Of a stretch of 64,000 bases of DNA, positions 26,478 through 35,713 are shown piece by piece. The stretch is from the NCBI RefSeq assembly GCF_000719285.1, contig NZ_JOFS01000030.1:1-64000 (forward strand). The letters are read 5' to 3'. The position numbers and the translations under genes are program-made. This DNA comes from Streptomyces bicolor (GTDB taxonomy: Bacteria > Actinomycetota > Actinomycetes > Streptomycetales > Streptomycetaceae). Each line of letters begins with the position of its first letter. Position 1 is the stretch's first letter. Under the pieces are notes generated by a model. It made no database searches and was not told the DNA's origin. It was given only the letters and a program-made list of their open reading frames with translations.

Positions 26478-26783
26478 TCACTCGACGTCCGGACCGTACA
26501 CCTCGACCTTGTCCGAAACCCGACGCACATGGATGCACTCGCCCGGACACTCCTTCGCCGAGTCCACCACATCCGTGACAAGCGGCAACGGCACAGGCGT
26601 TGTGGCCCCCTTGGCCTGCAAAAGCTCGTCCTGCACGCCCTTCACATACGCCAGACCGTCGATGTCCAGCTCGAACACCTCAGGCGCGTACTGGGCGCAG
26701 ATCCCGTCACCAGTACAGAGATCCTGGTCGATCCAGACCTCCAGCGCCTCACCCTGGACCCCGGCCGCCTGCTCCACGCTCAT
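26478..26783 (-). CDS. ferredoxin, single-cluster type
   Basis: A 101-residue acidic ferredoxin with cluster residues in LCTGDGICAQYAPEVF and KECPGECIHV. The C-x5-C arrangement followed by a distant CP is typical of the single [3Fe-4S]/[4Fe-4S] ferredoxins that serve actinobacterial P450s and other oxidoreductases. It is transcribed divergently from the proteasomal ATPase gene, 245 bp away, an arrangement often seen in Streptomyces. The redox partner is not evident here; the window's only P450 is 35 kb away. Confidence 0.88.
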   Translation of the reverse strand: MSVEQAAGVQGEALEVWIDQDLCTGDGICAQYAPEVFELDIDGLAYVKGVQDELLQAKGATTPVPLPLVTDVVDSAKECPGECIHVRRVSDKVEVYGPDVE

Positions 26784-27028
26784 CTCTCCTACCGCTTCCT
26801 GCGCCGAGCCGAACGGGAATCCGGCCAGCTCTGACGGGTGTTGAACGCTTCGACCCTACCCGGGCCTGGGTTCCAATCATGTGCGGTGGGTATTCCCCTG
26901 GCGTGAGGGAGAGCGCAAGGGTGAAGATCGGACACACCCCGACCGTCTTTGTGATCTAGGGGTTTCAATCGACACCCACCCAGGTAGGGTCTGGAAGCGT
27001 CCAGCTCCCCTTGGAGGAGGTGAGGACC

Positions 27029-28795
27029 GTGGCAGCCCACGACGACGACATGAACCGCGGCATCCGCCCGGGACGAGGGTCCGACGACCCGGCCGGGCAG
27101 ATCGCCTACCTTGAGCAGGAGATCGCCGTCCTGCGACGCAAGCTCGCCGACTCTCCGCGACACACGAGGATTCTCGAAGAGCGGATCGTCGAGCTGCAGA
27201 CCAACCTGGCCGGCGTGTCCGCACAGAACGAACGACTCGCGAACACGCTCCGTGAGGCCCGAGACCAGATCGTGGCCCTCAAGGAAGAAGTCGACCGGCT
27301 CGCACAGCCACCGGCCGGCTTCGGTGTCTTCCTGCAAGCCAACGAGGACGGCACCGCCGACATCTTCACCGGAGGCCGCAAACTCCGCGTGAACGTCAGC
27401 CCGAGCGTCGAACTCGACGACCTCCGGCGCGGCCAGGAACTGATGCTCAACGAAGCGCTCAACGTGGTCGAAGCCATGGAGTTCGAGCGCGTCGGGGACA
27501 TCGTCACCCTCAAGGAGATCCTCGAGGACGGCGAGCGCGCCCTGGTGCTCGGGCACACCGACGAGGAACGGGTGGTACGGCTCGCCGAGCCGCTGCTGGA
27601 CGTCACCATCCGCCCCGGCGACGCCCTCCTGCTCGAACCCCGCTCCGGCTACGTCTACGAGATCGTCCCCAAGAGCGAAGTCGAGGAACTCGTCCTCGAA
27701 GAAGTACCGGACATCGGCTACGAACAGATCGGCGGCCTGGGCAACCAGATCGAAATGATCCGCGACGCCGTCGAGCTCCCGTACCTCTACCCCGACCTGT
27801 TCAAGGAGCACGAACTGCGGCCGCCCAAGGGCGTCCTCCTGTACGGGCCCCCCGGATGCGGCAAGACACTCATCGCCAAGGCCGTCGCCAACTCACTGGC
27901 CAAAAAGGTCGCCGAAGTCACCGGCCAGGCCCAGGGCAAGAGCTTCTTCCTCAACATCAAGGGCCCCGAGCTCCTCAACAAATACGTCGGCGAAACCGAA
28001 CGACAAATCCGCCTCGTCTTCCAGCGCGCACGCGAGAAGGCCAGCGAGGGCACACCCGTCATCGTCTTCTTCGACGAAATGGAATCCCTCTTCCGCACCC
28101 GCGGCTCAGGCGTCAGCTCGGACGTAGAGAACACCATCGTCCCTCAGCTCCTCGCCGAGATCGACGGCGTCGAAGGCCTCCAGAACGTGGTCGTCATCGG
28201 CGCCTCCAACCGCGAGGACATGATCGACCCCGCCATCCTGCGCCCCGGCCGACTCGACGTGAAGATCAAAATCGAGCGTCCCGACGCCGAGGCCGCCAAG
28301 GACATCTTCGGCAAGTACCTCACCGAACGCCTCCCCCTGCACTCCGAAGACCTCGGCGAGCACGGCGGCAGCAAGGCGACCACGGTCCAGAGCATGATCC
28401 AGACCGCCGTCGAGCAGATGTACGCCGAATCCGAGGAAAACCGCTTCCTGGAAGTCACCTACGCCAACGGCGACAAGGAAGTCCTCTACTTCAAGGACTT
28501 CAATTCCGGCGCCATGATCGAGAACATCGTGGGCCGCGCCAAGAAAATGGCGATCAAGGACTTCCTCGAGCACAACCAGAAGGGCCTCCGCGTCTCCCAC
28601 CTCCTCCAGGCATGCGTGGACGAGTTCAAGGAGAACGAAGACCTGCCCAACACCACCAACCCGGACGACTGGGCCCGCATCTCCGGAAAGAAGGGCGAGC
28701 GGATCGTCTACATCCGCACCCTCATCACCGGAAAGCAGGGCGCGGACACCGGACGCTCCATCGACACGGTGGCCAACACCGGTCAGTACCTGTAA
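27029..28795 (+). CDS. arc: proteasome-activating AAA ATPase (ARC/Mpa)
   Basis: A 588-residue hexameric ATPase that unfolds pupylated proteins and feeds them to the 20S proteasome. Residues 20-75 are a coiled coil ([16 protein letters not shown]) that binds Pup, followed by two OB-like domains, then the AAA module with Walker A GPPGCGKT (273-280) and Walker B VFFDE (Asp349, Glu350). The C-terminus ends in GQYL, with the penultimate Tyr needed to dock on the proteasome. GTG 27029 follows GGAGGAGGTGAGG and yields the conserved [11 protein letters not shown] start. First gene of the Pup-proteasome locus; followed by its own terminator. Confidence 0.97.
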   Translation: MAAHDDDMNRGIRPGRGSDDPAGQIAYLEQEIAVLRRKLADSPRHTRILEERIVELQTNLAGVSAQNERLANTLREARDQIVALKEEVDRLAQPPAGFGVFLQANEDGTADIFTGGRKLRVNVSPSVELDDLRRGQELMLNEALNVVEAMEFERVGDIVTLKEILEDGERALVLGHTDEERVVRLAEPLLDVTIRPGDALLLEPRSGYVYEIVPKSEVEELVLEEVPDIGYEQIGGLGNQIEMIRDAVELPYLYPDLFKEHELRPPKGVLLYGPPGCGKTLIAKAVANSLAKKVAEVTGQAQGKSFFLNIKGPELLNKYVGETERQIRLVFQRAREKASEGTPVIVFFDEMESLFRTRGSGVSSDVENTIVPQLLAEIDGVEGLQNVVVIGASNREDMIDPAILRPGRLDVKIKIERPDAEAAKDIFGKYLTERLPLHSEDLGEHGGSKATTVQSMIQTAVEQMYAESEENRFLEVTYANGDKEVLYFKDFNSGAMIENIVGRAKKMAIKDFLEHNQKGLRVSHLLQACVDEFKENEDLPNTTNPDDWARISGKKGERIVYIRTLITGKQGADTGRSIDTVANTGQYL

Positions 28796-28848
28796 AAAAC
28801 AGGGCGGCTGCGGGTGCCCTCACCGGGTACCCGCAGCCCACTGTTTTT
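28794..28848 (+). terminator. terminator after the proteasomal ATPase gene
   Basis: Beginning at the TAA stop, AAAAACAG (28795-28802) and CTGTTTTT (28841-28848) flank a GC-rich stem (GGCTGCGGGT with ACCCGCAGCC). The transcript ends in a T-run, a textbook intrinsic terminator, so arc is probably transcribed separately from dop-pup. Confidence 0.88.
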
Positions 28849-29040
28849 CCGGCCACCACCGGACCACAAGGCGTGCAAGGCAATGACGCAAATGATCTCC
28901 CCACCAGCGCAAAGGCGTTCTAGGCTCTTCCATACCGCCGAGTCGCGCAGTGCGGGGACGGGCACCGCACACGCAACCGAGCGCCAGCGGTATCTGCGCG
29001 GCGCCCACGACCGAGGGTGCCGCCGGGCAAGGAGGGCCGC

Positions 29041-30552
29041 ATGACCGTACGGCGAGTAATGGGCATCGAGACGGAGTACGGGATCTCCGTCCCCGGCCAC
29101 CCCAACGCCAATGCCATGCTCACCTCATCCCAGATCGTCAACGCCTACGCGGCGGCGATGCACCGGGCCCGCCGGGCCCGCTGGGACTTCGAGGAGGAGA
29201 ACCCGCTGCGCGACGCGCGAGGCTTCGACCTCGCACGCGAGGCCGCCGACTCCAGCCAGCTCACCGACGAGGACATCGGCCTCGCCAACGTCATCCTCAC
29301 CAACGGCGCGCGACTCTACGTCGACCACGCACACCCCGAATACAGCGCGCCCGAGGTCACCAACCCCCGCGACGCCGTCCTCTGGGACAAGGCCGGCGAA
29401 CGCATCATGGCCGAAGCCGCAGAACGCGCCGCCCAGCTCCCCGGCGCCCAGCCGATCCACCTCTACAAGAACAACACCGACAACAAAGGCGCCTCCTACG
29501 GCACGCACGAGAACTACCTGATGAAGCGGGAAACCCCCTTCTCGGACATCGTGCGCCACCTCACCCCCTTCTTCGTCTCCCGCCAGGTCTTCGCCGGAGC
29601 GGGGCGGGTGGGCATCGGCCAGGACGGTCATGAACACGGCTTCCAGCTGAGCCAGCGCGCGGACTACTTCGAGGTCGAGGTGGGCCTCGAGACGACCCTC
29701 AAGCGCCCGATCATCAACACCCGGGACGAGCCCCACGCCGACGCCGAGAAATACCGCCGACTGCACGTGATCATCGGCGACGCGAACCTGTCGGAGATCT
29801 CGACGTACCTGAAACTGGGGACGACGGCCCTGGTCCTGTCGATGATCGAGGACGGGTTCATCGCCGTGGACCTGGCCGTCGACCAGCCCGTTCGCACCCT
29901 GCACCAGGTATCGCACGACCCGGCCCTCAAGCGCCTGGTCACACTGCGCAGCGGGCGCACACTGACCGCCGTCCAGCTCCAGATGGAGTACTACGAGCTG
30001 TCGCGCAAATACGTGGAGGAGCGGTTCGGCGCGGACGCGGACGAACAGACCAAGGACGTCCTGTCCCGCTGGGAAGACACCCTGAACCGCCTGGAGCGGG
30101 ATCCCATGAGCCTCGCCGGCGAACTCGACTGGGTCGCCAAGCGCGAGCTCATGGAGGGCTACCGGCGCCGCGACAACCTCGACTGGGACGCGGCCAGGCT
30201 CCACCTGGTCGACCTCCAATACGCCGACGTACGCCCCGACAAGGGCCTGTACAACCGTCTGGCGGCCAGGGGACGCATGAAGCGCCTCCTGGACGAGGAA
30301 GCCGTGGAACGGGCCAAGGCGAAGCCCCCGGAGGACACCCGCGCGTACTTCCGCGGCCGCTGCCTGGAGCAGTACGCCGACGACGTCGCCGCGGCCTCCT
30401 GGGACTCGGTCATCTTCGACCTGCCCGGCCGCGACTCCCTCCAGCGCGTTCCAACCCTCGAACCACTTCGCGGAACGCGAAATCACGTCAAGGAGCTCCT
30501 GGACCGCTGCCGCACCGCGGAAGACCTGGTCAGGGTCCTGTCAGGCGGCTGA
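29041..30552 (+). CDS. dop: Pup deamidase/depupylase Dop
   Basis: A 503-residue member of the glutamine-synthetase-like carboxylate-amine ligase family that removes Pup from proteins and, where needed, converts Pup C-terminal Gln to Glu. The N-terminal [14 protein letters not shown] carries the metal/ATP Glu, and the insertion between about 40 and 75 that distinguishes Dop from PafA is present. Further landmarks are [18 protein letters not shown] and [22 protein letters not shown] 29041 follows AAGGAGG. It is about 200 bp upstream of pup, which it probably cotranscribes. Confidence 0.96.
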   Translation: MTVRRVMGIETEYGISVPGHPNANAMLTSSQIVNAYAAAMHRARRARWDFEEENPLRDARGFDLAREAADSSQLTDEDIGLANVILTNGARLYVDHAHPEYSAPEVTNPRDAVLWDKAGERIMAEAAERAAQLPGAQPIHLYKNNTDNKGASYGTHENYLMKRETPFSDIVRHLTPFFVSRQVFAGAGRVGIGQDGHEHGFQLSQRADYFEVEVGLETTLKRPIINTRDEPHADAEKYRRLHVIIGDANLSEISTYLKLGTTALVLSMIEDGFIAVDLAVDQPVRTLHQVSHDPALKRLVTLRSGRTLTAVQLQMEYYELSRKYVEERFGADADEQTKDVLSRWEDTLNRLERDPMSLAGELDWVAKRELMEGYRRRDNLDWDAARLHLVDLQYADVRPDKGLYNRLAARGRMKRLLDEEAVERAKAKPPEDTRAYFRGRCLEQYADDVAAASWDSVIFDLPGRDSLQRVPTLEPLRGTRNHVKELLDRCRTAEDLVRVLSGG

Positions 30553-30661
30553 CGGGTACCCCGGCGGTCTCGGCCGGAGATCGGCCGGACAGGGTGGAAA
30601 ACCCGGCCGCCGGGAATCATCGAGGTGGCCCCCGTACGTTAGAGAAACTGCGGGGCCGATG

Positions 30662-30711
30662 TCAGACCCGGCTTGTAGGGTCTGATCATCACCGATCGGC
30701 AGGAAAGCCGA
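30662..30711 (+). promoter_or_regulatory. two small hairpins before pup
   Basis: TCAGACCC (30662-30669) pairs with GGGTCTGA (30678-30685), and TCGGC pairs with GCCGA in the following 25 bp. They lie in the dop-pup gap and may shape the mRNA between the two genes or act as a partial terminator. Symmetry is the only evidence. Confidence 0.4.
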
Positions 30712-30751
30712 CCTGTCGACCATGTCGGGCGAACTGAGCGGGGTGAGGGAT

Positions 30752-30970
30752 ATGGCAACCAAGGACACCGGCGGCGGACAGCAGAAGGCCACGCGTTCCA
30801 CTGAGGAGGTCGAGGAGCAGGCGGCTGAGGCGCAGGCTTCTGAGGACCTCAAGGAGCGGCACGAGAAGCTGAGCGATGACGTGGACTCGGTTCTCGACGA
30901 AATCGATGACGTACTCGAGGAAAACGCAGAGGATTTCGTGCGTTCATTCGTGCAAAAGGGTGGCGAGTAA
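30752..30970 (+). CDS. pup: prokaryotic ubiquitin-like protein Pup
   Basis: A 72-residue, largely disordered, acidic protein attached through its C-terminus to substrate lysines to mark them for the proteasome. The central helix region (EDLKERHEKLSDDVDSVLDE) binds the ATPase coiled coil. The C-terminus is FVQKGGE: the gene encodes Glu, not Gln, as last residue (GGC GAG TAA), so it can be ligated by PafA without prior deamidation. ATG 30752 after GGTGAGGG gives the usual MATKDTGGG start. It stands between dop and the endonuclease VII pseudogene in the proteasome operon. Confidence 0.97.
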   Translation: MATKDTGGGQQKATRSTEEVEEQAAEAQASEDLKERHEKLSDDVDSVLDEIDDVLEENAEDFVRSFVQKGGE

Positions 30971-31019
30971 AGGTACGTTGGTCACTTTGCCTTCGAAGTG
31001 AAGGTTGCGGGGGATTCGA

Positions 31020-31625
31020 GTGGCTGACGAGCCGAGCGCCAAGAAATGCACGGGTTGCAAGCGGGACCTGCCTATCGCCGCCTTTGCGCGCGACAGGAAT
31101 CGGCGTGATGGCCTCCAGGTGCGTTGCCGGGAGTGCGTGGCGGAATACAGCGCCGCGCGCTACCGGCAGCGCCAGGAGGCTCTGGGGAAGTCGGTGCGGG
31201 AGAAGGTTGATGTGCCGGCCGGGCACAAGCTCTGCCGGACATGCTGAGAGGTGAAGCCGCACAGCGAGTGGCATCGCAACGCAACTGCTTCCGACGGCCT
31301 GTCGACGCGCTGCAGGGCATGCCGGGCGGTCCAAAGTCGGCGGGACCATCTGAAGCGGCAGTACGGCATCACCGAAGCCGACCGCGACGAGCTGGTCGCC
31401 TCTCAAGGGGGCGTCTGCTGCATATGTTTGGCCGCTGTACCTGAGCATGTGGATCACTGCCACGAGACGGGTAGGGTCCGTGGCGTACTGTGCTTCAGCT
31501 GCAACGCTGCACTGGGGCAGTTCAAGGATCGGCCCGACGTCATAAGGCGGGCTGCTGCATACGTGGAAGGAATCGCGTGGAAGCCAACACTCGTAGCACC
31601 GGGCGTCTACCAGCTGCCTTCCTGA
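31020..31625 (+). pseudogene. endonuclease VII-like zinc protein, interrupted by an in-frame TGA
   Basis: The frame from GTG 31020 to 31625 (201 codons) reads as one protein with two tandem CxxC...CxxC zinc elements and a C-terminal recombination endonuclease VII domain ([26 protein letters not shown]). A TGA at 31245-31247 stops it directly after the first CxxC of the second element, where Gly (GGA) would fit; reading continues in the same frame afterwards. A GTG follows 3 nt after the stop, so the catalytic C-terminal half could be made by reinitiation. A similar gene lies between pup and prcB in other Streptomyces. The 3' end overlaps prcB by 49 nt. Nonsense mutation, error or readthrough cannot be separated here. 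Confidence 0.8.
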
Positions 31626-32422
31626 CGCCTGGGTCGTCCTCCTTCATGGACTTCCTCTCCGAGCACCAGCCGGAGCTGCTGCCCGGCAAGCGTCAACTCC
31701 CGCCCACGCAAGGCGTGATCGAGGCGCCGCACGGCACCACGATCGTGGCTGTGACCTTCCCCGGTGGCGTCGTGCTCGCCGGTGACCGTCGCGCCACCAT
31801 GGGCAACGTCATCGCCCAGCGGGACATCGAGAAGGTGTTCCCGGCGGACGAGTACTCGGCCGTCGGTATCGCCGGCACCGCCGGTCTGGCCGTCGAGATG
31901 GTCAAGCTCTTCCAGTTGGAGCTGGAGCACTTCGAGAAGGTCGAGGGTGCGCAGCTGTCGCTGGAGGGCAAGGCGAACCGGCTGTCGACCATGATCCGGT
32001 CGAACCTGGGGATGGCGATGCAGGGGCTGGCTGTGGTGCCGCTCTTCGCCGGGTATGACGTCGACCGGGAGAAGGGGCGGATCTTCTCGTACGACGTGAC
32101 GGGTGGTCGTTCCGAGGAGCAGGGTTACGCCGCCACCGGCTCGGGTTCGATCTTCGCGCGTGGCGCGATGAAGAAGCTCTTCCGTGATGACCTGAGTGAG
32201 GCCGAGGCCACGACGCTGGTGGTGCAGGCCCTGTACGACGCGGCTGACGACGACTCGGCGACCGGTGGTCCCGATGTCGCGCGCCGGATCTACCCGATCG
32301 TCACCGTGATCACCGAAGACGGCTTCCGTCGGCTCGGCGATGACGAGTCCTCCGAGATCGCGCGTTCCATTCTGGAGCGGCGTCTGGAGCAGCCCGACGG
32401 CCCGCGGGCCGCGCTGCTGTAG
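31577..32422 (+). CDS. prcB: 20S proteasome beta subunit PrcB
   Basis: A 281-residue proteasome beta subunit. A 53-residue propeptide is removed to expose Thr54 ([11 protein letters not shown]), the N-terminal nucleophile; the supporting Asp/Arg/Lys residues lie in [13 protein letters not shown]. The body matches actinobacterial PrcB. GTG 31577 is chosen because GAAGGA lies 5 nt upstream and it yields the conserved [15 protein letters not shown] propeptide. The start lies inside the end of the endonuclease VII frame, indicating translational coupling. Assembles with PrcA into the four-ring chamber. Confidence 0.97.
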   Translation: MEANTRSTGRLPAAFLTPGSSSFMDFLSEHQPELLPGKRQLPPTQGVIEAPHGTTIVAVTFPGGVVLAGDRRATMGNVIAQRDIEKVFPADEYSAVGIAGTAGLAVEMVKLFQLELEHFEKVEGAQLSLEGKANRLSTMIRSNLGMAMQGLAVVPLFAGYDVDREKGRIFSYDVTGGRSEEQGYAATGSGSIFARGAMKKLFRDDLSEAEATTLVVQALYDAADDDSATGGPDVARRIYPIVTVITEDGFRRLGDDESSEIARSILERRLEQPDGPRAALL

Positions 32423-32482
32423 GCGGCGGCTCGGTCTTATCAAGGTGATCCTGTGACTTCGACAGAAAGGGACGGATAACCG

Positions 32483-33253
32483 GTGTCGACGCCGTTCTAT
32501 GTCTCACCTCAGCAGGCGATGGCCGACCGGGCGGAGTACGCCCGGAAGGGCATCGCCCGTGGTCGCAGCCTGGTCGTGCTGCAGTATGCCGACGGCATTG
32601 TCTTCGTTGGCGAGAACCCGTCCCGTGCGCTGCACAAGTTCAGCGAGATCTATGACCGGATCGGCTTCGCGGCGGCCGGTAAGTACAACGAGTACGAGAA
32701 CCTGCGGATCGGTGGTGTGCGGTATGCCGATCTTCGTGGTTACACCTATGACCGTGATGACGTGACTGCTCGTGGTCTGGCCAACGTGTACGCCCAGACG
32801 CTGGGCACGATCTTCTCTTCCGCTGCTGAGAAGCCGTATGAGGTGGAGCTGGTCGTCGCCGAGGTGGGGGAGACTCCTGAGGGTGACCAGATTTATCGGC
32901 TGCCGCATGACGGGTCGATCGTGGATGAGCACGGTTCGGTCGCTGTCGGTGGCAATGCCGAGTTGATCAGTAACTTCTTGGACCAGCGTCATCAGGACGG
33001 CATGAGCCTCGCGGAGGCTCTCAGTCTGGCGGTGCAGGCTCTGTCCCGTGAGTCGAACGGCACGCAGCGGGAGATTCCCGCGGAGCGCCTTGAGGTCGCG
33101 GTGCTGGACCGTACGCGTCCGCAGTCGCGCAAGTTCAAGCGGATTGTCGGGCGTCAGCTGGCTCGGCTGCTGGAGGCCGACGGTGCGGCCACGGAGGCCG
33201 AGAGTGCCGACGGTGCGGAGGGTTCCGAGGAGTCCGGCGCCTCCGAGGAGTAG
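32483..33253 (+). CDS. prcA: 20S proteasome alpha subunit PrcA
   Basis: A 256-residue alpha subunit forming the outer rings and gate of the proteasome. It has the alpha-type N-terminus ([27 protein letters not shown]) and no catalytic Thr; the C-terminal tail of about 25 residues is acidic and low-complexity. GTG 32483 is preceded by an AAAGG site. It follows prcB by 60 bp. A convergent terminator follows, ending the pup-prcBA transcript before the LacI gene. Confidence 0.97.
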   Translation: MSTPFYVSPQQAMADRAEYARKGIARGRSLVVLQYADGIVFVGENPSRALHKFSEIYDRIGFAAAGKYNEYENLRIGGVRYADLRGYTYDRDDVTARGLANVYAQTLGTIFSSAAEKPYEVELVVAEVGETPEGDQIYRLPHDGSIVDEHGSVAVGGNAELISNFLDQRHQDGMSLAEALSLAVQALSRESNGTQREIPAERLEVAVLDRTRPQSRKFKRIVGRQLARLLEADGAATEAESADGAEGSEESGASEE

Positions 33254-33278
33254 TTCCTGGTTGCTTCACTCGCCCCTT

Positions 33279-33312
33279 CTGTGCCCTGGCCGACTGTTCG
33301 GCCGGGGCACAG
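33279..33312. terminator. bidirectional terminator after prcA
   Basis: A 14-bp stem with one G-T wobble (33279-33292 with 33299-33312, 6-nt loop) separates the converging prcA and LacI genes. Confidence 0.75.
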
Positions 33313-33329
33313 CGCGTTTCAGGGGGCTG

Positions 33330-34346
33330 TCATGGCGCCCTGGGTGGCGCTGTGGAGCCCCGTACGACGAGTTCGACGGGAATGTCACCCGCCTCGGGTT
33401 CGCGGCCTTCCAGGACCGCCAGGAGGGCTTGCATGCCCCGTTCGCCGAAGAGCTCGGCGTCGAGTCGGACGGTGGTGAGTTCGGGGTCGATGGCGGTGGC
33501 GAGGGCGAGGTCGTCGAGGCCGGTGACGGAGATGTCGTCGGGGATGCGCAGGCCGAGGCGGCGTACGGCCTTGTAGGCGCCGGCGGCGAGTTTGTCGTCG
33601 TCGCAGACGATGGCCGTGGGGCGGGGGCCCTTGGCGGACAGGGCGGTCGCTGCGGCGGTGAGGGCGCCTTCGATGGAGATGGGGGCGCTGACGGTGAGCA
33701 GTGAGGTACCGGGGACTTCGCCGATGCGGGCGGCGAGCTCGCGTGCGCGTACGTCGAAGGTCCAGGAGGCGATGTCGGCGGCGAGGTGCAGGATGCGGCG
33801 GTGGCCGAGGTTGAGGAGGTGTGCGGCGACCTGACGGACGCCGTCGGTGATGTCGAGGTTGACGGTGGCGGCGCCGAGGCTGCCGGCCGGGTCGCTGTCG
33901 AGCATGACGAGGGGGAGTTGGTCGCCGCGGATGGCGGTGAGGGCGTCGGCGGCCATGGAGGAGGCGATGACGCCGTCGAGGGCGGCTTGGGCGGAGGCGA
34001 AGGGGTCGCGGGCGGGGCCGATGCCTTCGGGTGAGGGGTAGAGGACGACGCCGAAGCCGTGTTGGGCGGCGACGCGGGCGGCGCCGGTGTAGACGCCTGC
34101 GAAGAATTCGGTGGTGAGGGCGGGGACCACCAGGAGTACGGTTCGGGTGTGGCCGAGGCGGAGGTTGCGGGCGGCGAGGTTGGGCCGGTAGCCGAGTTCG
34201 CGGGCTGCCTGGCGTACGCGTTCGGCTGTGGCCTCGGAGACGCGGCCGCGCCATTTGTCGCCGAGGACGAGTGAGACCGCGGCCTGGGACACTCCCGCCG
34301 CTTGGGCGACGTCTCGGCTGGTGGGGCGGGCGCTGCCGTGTGCCAC
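33330..34346 (-). CDS. LacI-family transcriptional regulator
   Basis: A 338-residue LacI-type regulator. Residues 1-60 form the DNA-binding headpiece and hinge (TSRDVAQAAGVSQAAVSLVLG, then RVSEATAERVRQAARELGYRPN), followed by a periplasmic-binding-protein-like effector domain. GTG 34346 follows GAAGGAG; an upstream ATG at 34388 is possible. It is divergent from an MFS exporter gene with a symmetric sequence between them, so regulation of that transporter is likely. Ligand unknown; sugars are usual. It sits inside the proteasome locus without a known link to pupylation. Confidence 0.92.
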   Translation of the reverse strand: MAHGSARPTSRDVAQAAGVSQAAVSLVLGDKWRGRVSEATAERVRQAARELGYRPNLAARNLRLGHTRTVLLVVPALTTEFFAGVYTGAARVAAQHGFGVVLYPSPEGIGPARDPFASAQAALDGVIASSMAADALTAIRGDQLPLVMLDSDPAGSLGAATVNLDITDGVRQVAAHLLNLGHRRILHLAADIASWTFDVRARELAARIGEVPGTSLLTVSAPISIEGALTAAATALSAKGPRPTAIVCDDDKLAAGAYKAVRRLGLRIPDDISVTGLDDLALATAIDPELTTVRLDAELFGERGMQALLAVLEGREPEAGDIPVELVVRGSTAPPRAP

Positions 34347-34390
34347 CGTGCACCTGCTCCTTCGTCTGGACTCCTGAACAGCGCACATGG

Positions 34391-34417
34391 TACGTATGAT
34401 GAAGGACGTTATACGTA
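34391..34417. promoter_or_regulatory. inverted repeat between LacI and MFS genes, possible operator
   Basis: TACGTAT (34391-34397) and ATACGTA (34411-34417) form a perfect inverted repeat with a 13-bp spacer in the 98-bp divergent gap, and each half also contains the palindrome TACGTA. It overlaps likely -10 sequences. The LacI-family neighbour is the obvious candidate to bind it, although the arms are not of the CG-centred LacI type. Confidence 0.5.
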
Positions 34418-34444
34418 AAACTTCAGCGGAGGGCGGCGCGGCCG

Positions 34445-35704
34445 ATGACCGGCGCATACGTGGAGATCCTCAGGGCGAGGCATGCGGCCCGGCTTCTCGT
34501 CGGCACGCTCGTGGGCCGGCTGCCGAATGCCGTCGCCGCGCTCGCGATCATGCTGTTCGTGCGCGCGGAGGGTGGTTCGTACAGCCTGGCCGGCGGGCTG
34601 GCGGCGGTGTACGGGGTCGCCAACGCCGTGGGGCAGCCGGTGCTGGGGCGGCTGGTGGATCTGTACGGCCAGCCGCGGGTGCAGCTGCCCGCCGCGGTCG
34701 CCTCTGGTCTGGCGATGGCCGCTTTCGCCTTCGTGGGCATCGGCCCGCTGCCGCTCGCCTATGCGGCCGTGGCGGCCTCGGGGTTGTTCGCACCGCCGTT
34801 GGAGGGCGGCCTGCGGGCGCTGTGGTCGTCGGTCCTGCACAAGGAGGGCCAGGTGCACGCGGCGTATGCGATGGACGCGGTGGCGCAGGAAGTGATGTTC
34901 ACCCTCGGACCGTTGCTGCTGACGCTGTGCACATCGCTGTGGTCGGCGCAGGCGGCGCTGCTCGTCCTGAACGTGGTCGGGGTGCTGGGCGCGCTCTCGG
35001 TGGTCGTGTCGCCGCCTTCGCGCGCGTGGCGTTCGGCGCCGCGTGAGGCGCACTGGCTGGGGGCGCTGCGTTCGGCCGGTCTGGTGGCGTTGCTCGCCTC
35101 GTTCCTGTTCGTCGGGATGGCGATGGGGTCGATCGCGGTGGCGGCCGTGTCGTACGCGGACGACCACGGTGGTGACGCGGTGTACGGCTGGTTGATGGCG
35201 GGCCTGGGGCTGGGTGCGCTGGTGGGTGGCACGGTGTACGGGGCGCGGCAGTGGGGCGGGGATCCGGCGCGGCGACTGCGGGTGCTGGTGGCGCTTCTGG
35301 CGGTGTGTTATCTGCCGCTGATGCTGATGCCAGGGGTGTTCGCGATGACGCTGCTGGCCGTGCTCGCGGGTGTGTTCCTGGCGCCGTGCATCGCCTGTGC
35401 GTTCGTGCTGGTCGACCGGCACGCGCCGCGTGGGACGGTCACCGAGGCGTTCTCCTGGCTTGTGACGACGTTCACGGTGGGTGCGTCGGTCGGAACGGGT
35501 CTGGCGGGGCCGGTCGTCGAGGCGGGCGGGGCGCTGTGGGGGTTCGCCGTGCCGGGTGCCGCGGGGGCCGTGTCGTTGCTGGTCCTGCTGGGCACGGGGC
35601 GGGTCCTCGCAGCTCCCGCCAGGGGTGCGGTGGTTGCGGCTTCATCGGAAAATGATCCAAACCGTGCTGTCGAACCCCGTTTCAGCTCAGGGGATCGGGC
35701 GTAA
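34445..35704 (+). CDS. MFS transporter
   Basis: A 419-residue major facilitator superfamily protein with about 12 hydrophobic segments and a positively charged loop pattern (ARLLVGTLVGRLPNAVAALAI at the first helix, VLGRLVDLYGQPR in loop 2-3, which corresponds to MFS motif A). Substrate is not predictable; the small-molecule efflux branch fits best. Start is ATG 34445 after GGAGGG. It is divergent from the LacI regulator and ends 9 bp before pafA, so some readthrough into pafA is likely. Confidence 0.9.
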   Translation: MTGAYVEILRARHAARLLVGTLVGRLPNAVAALAIMLFVRAEGGSYSLAGGLAAVYGVANAVGQPVLGRLVDLYGQPRVQLPAAVASGLAMAAFAFVGIGPLPLAYAAVAASGLFAPPLEGGLRALWSSVLHKEGQVHAAYAMDAVAQEVMFTLGPLLLTLCTSLWSAQAALLVLNVVGVLGALSVVVSPPSRAWRSAPREAHWLGALRSAGLVALLASFLFVGMAMGSIAVAAVSYADDHGGDAVYGWLMAGLGLGALVGGTVYGARQWGGDPARRLRVLVALLAVCYLPLMLMPGVFAMTLLAVLAGVFLAPCIACAFVLVDRHAPRGTVTEAFSWLVTTFTVGASVGTGLAGPVVEAGGALWGFAVPGAAGAVSLLVLLGTGRVLAAPARGAVVAASSENDPNRAVEPRFSSGDRA

Positions 35705-35713
35705 TGTTCAGTC

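Noticed and set aside
31245..31247. UGA as selenocysteine codon in the endonuclease VII gene
   Set aside because: The position corresponds to Gly after a zinc CxxC rather than a redox Cys, and no following hairpin resembling a bacterial SECIS was evident. A nonsense change or reinitiation is simpler.
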